A stretch of DNA of 12,860 bases from an uncultured Ruminococcus sp. (GTDB lineage Bacteria > Bacillota > Clostridia > Oscillospirales > Ruminococcaceae): positions 1-12,860 of the forward strand of contig USJI01000006.1 in NCBI GenBank assembly GCA_900554975.1, read 5' to 3'. Under the pieces are notes generated by a model. That model made no database searches. It saw nothing but the letters and a program-made list of their open reading frames with translations, and was not told the origin of the DNA. The translations under genes were made by a program, and so were the position numbers. Positions 9,350-12,860 of this stretch are shown here, piece after piece; the first letter of the stretch is position 1, and each line of letters begins with the position of its first letter.

Positions 9350-9976
9350 ATGCCTTTTAACAGTATAGATGAACTTGACGATATGCACGTTGACGTACTG
9401 ACCGAACTTGGAAACATCGGCTCTGGAAATGCGGCGACTGCTCTGGCGTCACTTATGAATACAGAGATAAACATAAATGTTCCTCATGTAAGAATCCTTG
9501 GTTTCAATGATGTTGCCGATTACGTCGGCGGTCCGGAAAATGTCGTTCTGGGAGTTCTGATAAAGCTCAGCGGCGATGTTGACGGAATGATACTTTATGT
9601 TTTCAATGATGACCTTATAAAAAATGTTCTTAAAGTATTTTTCGGAAAGGACTACACCTCCGTTTCCGAGCTTGATGAAATGGATATGTCAGCTCTCAAC
9701 GAAATAGGAAATATAATGGCGTCGTCCTACGTCAATGCACTTTCATCAATGACCTCGCTTACAATTGATGTATCCGTTCCTTCCATGTGTGTTGATATGG
9801 CGGGAGCAATACTCAGCGTTCCGTCAATTGAATTTGCACAGGTCGGCAATAAGGTTTTGTTTATCGATGATTCTTTTTCCATCGGCGAAAACAGCGATAA
9901 GGTAAAAAGCAATATGATTCTTGTACCGGAAATGGATTCACTCAACAAAATTTTTGAAAGGCTTGGAATAATGTAA
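9350..9976 (+). CDS. cheC: CheY-P phosphatase CheC
   Basis: CheC is a cytoplasmic phosphatase that hydrolyses CheY-P and, when bound to CheY-P, sequesters CheD. The 208 residues form the duplicated CheC fold. Both active-site motifs are intact: D15-E19-N22-P45 (VLTELGNIGSGNAAT) and S114-E118-N121-P144 (ALNEIGNIM), each with the x3, x2, x22 spacing. The length equals that of standalone CheC, and there is no FliN domain. GGAAGGAG lies 7 bases before the ATG. It sits between cheY and cheD, with only one base separating its stop from cheD, which fits the CheC-CheD complex. The name could be confused with CheX, but CheX has a different fold arrangement and usually one motif. Confidence 0.95.
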   Translation: MPFNSIDELDDMHVDVLTELGNIGSGNAATALASLMNTEININVPHVRILGFNDVADYVGGPENVVLGVLIKLSGDVDGMILYVFNDDLIKNVLKVFFGKDYTSVSELDEMDMSALNEIGNIMASSYVNALSSMTSLTIDVSVPSMCVDMAGAILSVPSIEFAQVGNKVLFIDDSFSIGENSDKVKSNMILVPEMDSLNKIFERLGIM

Positions 9977-9977
9977 A

Positions 9978-10460
9978 ATGGCCAGTGTGATAAATGTCGG
10001 AATTTCTGATTTAAACGTTGCAAATCCGCCTGATGTCTTAGCTACATATGCTCTTGGTTCATGTGTAGGCATATGCCTTCTCGATAACAACCGTAAAATC
10101 GGCGGGCTTGCTCATATAATGCTTCCAAACAGCAAGGAAGCTGCAAATGCATCCGTTAATCTCAGAAGATATGCTGATACAGGTATATCCGAACTTATCA
10201 GCCAGATGCAGAAAAAAGGGGCTGTTCTTGCCTCAATAACCGCCAAAATTGCCGGCGGAGCACAAATGTTTCAGACAAAGTGTACATCATTCAATATAGG
10301 ACAGAGAAACGTTGAGGCAGTAAAAAAAGTTCTTGCCGCTTACAGAATAAGGATTCTTGCAGAAGATACCGGTCTGAATTACGGAAGGACAGTTTTTTTC
10401 AATGTTGAAACAGGGGTTATGCAGGTAAAATCTGTAACACAGGGGATAAAAAATCTCTGA
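9978..10460 (+). CDS. cheD: Chemoreceptor glutamine deamidase CheD
   Basis: CheD deamidates selected glutamines of chemoreceptors and partners with CheC in the Bacillus-type adaptation system. The 160 residues match the family length. Catalytic residues are visible as Thr23, Cys29 (ALGSCVGICL) and His46 (GLAHIMLP). Their spacing of 6 and 17 residues equals that of Thermotoga CheD (Thr21, Cys27, His44). Other family stretches are KIAGGAQMF, IGQRNVE and LNYGRTVFF. The start lies one base after the cheC stop and there is no strong ribosome site, only weak GGAA within cheC. Translation is probably coupled to cheC, which would keep the two proteins in step. It is the last gene of the cluster, ahead of a strong terminator. 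Confidence 0.96.
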   Translation: MASVINVGISDLNVANPPDVLATYALGSCVGICLLDNNRKIGGLAHIMLPNSKEAANASVNLRRYADTGISELISQMQKKGAVLASITAKIAGGAQMFQTKCTSFNIGQRNVEAVKKVLAAYRIRILAEDTGLNYGRTVFFNVETGVMQVKSVTQGIKNL

Positions 10461-10484
10461 CGCATGATATTATATAAATATAGA

Positions 10485-10520
10485 AAAAGGCATGACAGCT
10501 TTAAAACTGTCATGCCTTTT
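10485..10520. terminator. Bidirectional terminator between cheD and glycogen phosphorylase
   Basis: Two perfectly complementary 14-base arms, AAAAGGCATGACAG (10485-10498) and CTGTCATGCCTTTT (10507-10520), enclose an 8-base loop. On the plus strand the stem runs into TTTTGTTTT, on the minus strand into TTTTTC. It can therefore end transcription of the chemotaxis cluster from the left and of the phosphorylase from the right. Confidence 0.93.
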
Positions 10521-10540
10521 GTTTTACTGAAAATTATTTT

Positions 10541-12860
10541 TTAAAAAACATCTGCAACTTTGCCGATATGCCAGATATTTTCAGCGTAGTCGCTTATGGT
10601 TCTGTCTGAGCTGAACTTTCCTGCATTGCACATATTGTACCAGAGCTTCTTGCCGATATATTTTCTTCCGCTGAAATCAGCAATGCAGCGAAGTTTTACA
10701 TCAACATAACTTTCAAGGTCGCCGATCAGATAGTAGTTGTCAGGTGAATGCCATGATGCACCGTCTGTAAGTGAGAAATAAAGTTCTCTGAAATAACCTG
10801 TGCCGCCGTCTGAAACCGTTCCGTCAATGAGCGTTTCAACAACACGTCTTATCTTAGGATTCTCAGACAAAAGCTTTCTGCTGTCATATTTCGGCATAAT
10901 ATCCTTGAGTTCTTCAACTCTTGCACCAAAGATATAGTTATTGTCCTCTCCTGCCTCTCTTACAATCTCGATGTTTGCACCGTCATATGTTCCGAGAGTT
11001 ACAGCACCGTTAAGCATAAGCTTCATATTTCCTGTACCGGAAGCTTCAGTACCTGCTGTTGAAATCTGTTCAGAAATATCTGCCGCCGGAATAAGTTTTT
11101 CCGCATAGGATACATTATAGTTTGAAACAAAGACAACCTTCATATACTTGCTTACTTCTTCATCGTTGTCAATCAGCTTTGCAATTTCGTTGATATACTT
11201 TATAATACCCTTTGCACGGCGATATCCCGGGGCAGATTTTGCACCGAAAATAAACGCTGTCGGATGCATATTCTTTATTTCGCCGGACTTGATTCCGAAA
11301 TAGATATAAAGAATAGAAAACGCATTGAGAAGCTGACGCTTGTATTCATGCAGACGCTTTATCTGAATATCGAAAACAAAATCAGGGTCAAGCTTTATGC
11401 CTTCCTTTTTGAAGATATAGTCAGCAAGCTGAACTTTATTTTCCTTTTTGATGTTTATGAATCTGTTGATTATCTTTTCATCATCAGCATATTTTTCCAG
11501 TTCTTTCAGCTTGTCAAGATTTGTCATCCAGTCATCATTTCCGAGAAGCTCTGTAATGAATGCTGAAAGCGGTCTGTTGCAGAGGGCAAGCCATCTTCTC
11601 TGTGTAATACCGTTTGTCTTATTCTGGAAACGTTCCGGATAGATTTTATACCAGTCAGCCAAAACGGTATCTTTCAGAATTTCTGTATGAATCTCGGCAA
11701 CGCCGTTTACATAAGATGAGCAGTATACAGCCATATCAGCCATATTTACAAGGCCGTTTCTTACAATCTTTATCTTTGCAATTTCCTCAGGAGTCTTACC
11801 CTTTTCATACATCTGGGCAATAAGTTTTTCATTTATCTGTAAAATAATTGCATAAACTTCCGGCAGAAGTTCTTCGACAAGACCGCAGTCCCATTTTTCG
11901 AGTGCTTCCGGCATTACTGTATGGTTTGTATAGTTGAACACCTTTACAGCGATAGAAAATGCCTTTTCAAAATTCATTCCGTTGTTCATCATTATTCTGA
12001 TGAATTCAGGTATGGAAATTACCGGATGTGTATCATTGAGCTGAATTGTTATGCTGTCCGCAATGTTTTCGAGTGTTCCGAATCTTTCAAGATGCTTTTT
12101 TGTTATATCCTGAAGTGATGCACTACAGAAGAAATACTGCTGTTTGAGTCTGAGCTTTTTGCCCTCTCTTGTGTCGTCGTTCGGATAAAGAACTCTTGAA
12201 ATATCTTCAGCTGAATTTTTTTCAAGACTTGCCTCTGTATATTTCTGCTGATTGAACAGAGCAAAATCAAATTCGTTTATTGCTTCTGACTGCCAGAGTC
12301 TGAGTGTGCTGATATGCTTTGTCTTACAGCCGAATATCGGCATATCATAAGGAACTGCCTTTACTGTCTGACCATTGAACTTAACCTCAACGGCATCGTC
12401 CTCATTTCTGACAGACCAAGGGTCACCGTATTTCGTCCAGTTGTCGGCTGTTTCTGTCTGGAAACCGTCCTCAATGCCCTGCTTGAAAAGTCCGTATTTA
12501 TAGCGTATGCCATAGCCGTCAAGCGGAAGGTCAAGTGATGCGGCACTGTCAAGAAAACAAGCAGCAAGACGTCCGAGACCGCCGTTACCGAGAGCAGCGT
12601 CCTCTATCTCCTCAAGGTCGGAAAGATTTTTTCCCATTTCGCTGAAAACAGCCTGAACATCATCATAAAGTCCCAGACATAAAATGTTGTTGAAAACTGC
12701 CCTTCCCACAAGAAATTCCATGGAAAAATAGCAGGCACGTCTGCTCTGAAGATGAGCGTTCCTTGACTTTTCCCAGTTTTCAGCAGCATATTCCATAACT
12801 GCATTTCCCAGAGCTGTATGAAGTTCCTGCGGAGTTTCACATCCGCTGAGCTTTTCTTTC
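10541..12860 (-). CDS. glgP: Glycogen/starch/maltodextrin phosphorylase, 5' end outside the window
   Basis: This PLP enzyme splits alpha-1,4-glucan ends with phosphate to give glucose 1-phosphate, in the cytoplasm. The frame stays open to the window edge: 21 more codons precede the Met codon at 12796, so that Met is internal and about 772 residues are visible. Family enzymes have about 800-830, so a few dozen are missing. Recognisable stretches in order are CYFSMEFLVGRAV, ALGNGGLGRLAACFLDS, YGIRYKYGLFKQ, IQLNDTHPVISIPE, YTNHTVMPEALEKW, RLHEYKRQLLN and EASGTGNMKLMLNGAVTLGT. The PLP-binding lysine is the AAG codon at 11021-11023. The C-terminus is complete (YAENIWHIGKVADVF). Other glg genes, if linked, lie beyond the right edge. 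It could be named maltodextrin phosphorylase; the substrate chain length cannot be read from this. Confidence 0.95.
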   Translation of the reverse strand, partial: KEKLSGCETPQELHTALGNAVMEYAAENWEKSRNAHLQSRRACYFSMEFLVGRAVFNNILCLGLYDDVQAVFSEMGKNLSDLEEIEDAALGNGGLGRLAACFLDSAASLDLPLDGYGIRYKYGLFKQGIEDGFQTETADNWTKYGDPWSVRNEDDAVEVKFNGQTVKAVPYDMPIFGCKTKHISTLRLWQSEAINEFDFALFNQQKYTEASLEKNSAEDISRVLYPNDDTREGKKLRLKQQYFFCSASLQDITKKHLERFGTLENIADSITIQLNDTHPVISIPEFIRIMMNNGMNFEKAFSIAVKVFNYTNHTVMPEALEKWDCGLVEELLPEVYAIILQINEKLIAQMYEKGKTPEEIAKIKIVRNGLVNMADMAVYCSSYVNGVAEIHTEILKDTVLADWYKIYPERFQNKTNGITQRRWLALCNRPLSAFITELLGNDDWMTNLDKLKELEKYADDEKIINRFINIKKENKVQLADYIFKKEGIKLDPDFVFDIQIKRLHEYKRQLLNAFSILYIYFGIKSGEIKNMHPTAFIFGAKSAPGYRRAKGIIKYINEIAKLIDNDEEVSKYMKVVFVSNYNVSYAEKLIPAADISEQISTAGTEASGTGNMKLMLNGAVTLGTYDGANIEIVREAGEDNNYIFGARVEELKDIMPKYDSRKLLSENPKIRRVVETLIDGTVSDGGTGYFRELYFSLTDGASWHSPDNYYLIGDLESYVDVKLRCIADFSGRKYIGKKLWYNMCNAGKFSSDRTISDYAENIWHIGKVADVF

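Noticed and set aside
12794..12796. Start of glycogen phosphorylase at this Met codon
   Set aside because: The frame stays open for 21 codons to the window edge with family-like sequence, and no ribosome site precedes this ATG, so it is an internal Met.

Overview
The window looks like a chromosomal segment of a motile, low-to-mid GC Gram-positive bacterium of the Clostridia, plausibly a Ruminococcus-like member of the Oscillospiraceae. The order fliM-fliY-cheY, the CheC/CheD adaptation proteins, strong AGGAGG-type ribosome sites, consensus TTGACA/TATACT promoters and a LicT-type antiterminator all point to Firmicutes. The genus is a guess; I see no rRNA, tRNA, mobile element or CRISPR array.

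Layout. (1) Positions 26-3312, minus strand: a sugar-uptake operon made of a consensus promoter, a ribonucleic antiterminator (RAT) overlapping a long intrinsic terminator, a LicT/GlcT-family antiterminator gene, an intercistronic hairpin and a glucose-family PTS permease with fused IIC-IIB-IIA domains. (2) Positions 3412-5598, minus strand: a monocistronic membrane chemoreceptor with its own consensus promoter and a terminator. (3) Positions 5522-5960: a divergent intergenic region holding the receptor promoter, candidate promoters for fliM and a leader with two hairpins. (4) Positions 5961-10460, plus strand: fliM, an enlarged fliY, cheY, cheC and cheD, closely spaced as one operon. (5) Positions 10485-10520: a bidirectional terminator, then glycogen phosphorylase converging from the right and running off the window.

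How the genes work together. The plus-strand cluster is the output and signal-termination end of chemotaxis: CheY-P would bind FliM at the motor, while FliY and CheC remove the phosphate and CheD modifies receptors and pairs with CheC. The receptor beside it is a plausible input. The PTS operon and glycogen phosphorylase belong to carbohydrate uptake and storage-polymer breakdown, with no direct link to motility visible beyond proximity.

The most unusual item is FliY. At 644 residues it carries two complete CheC-like modules instead of one, and all four D/S-x3-E-x2-N-x22-P phosphatase motifs are intact. A linker in which 32 of 36 residues are acidic joins the modules, and a long Lys/Glu/Pro-rich tether leads to the C-terminal FliN domain. 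It lacks the usual N-terminal CheY-P docking peptide. With CheC, this small cluster encodes six predicted CheY-P hydrolysis sites.
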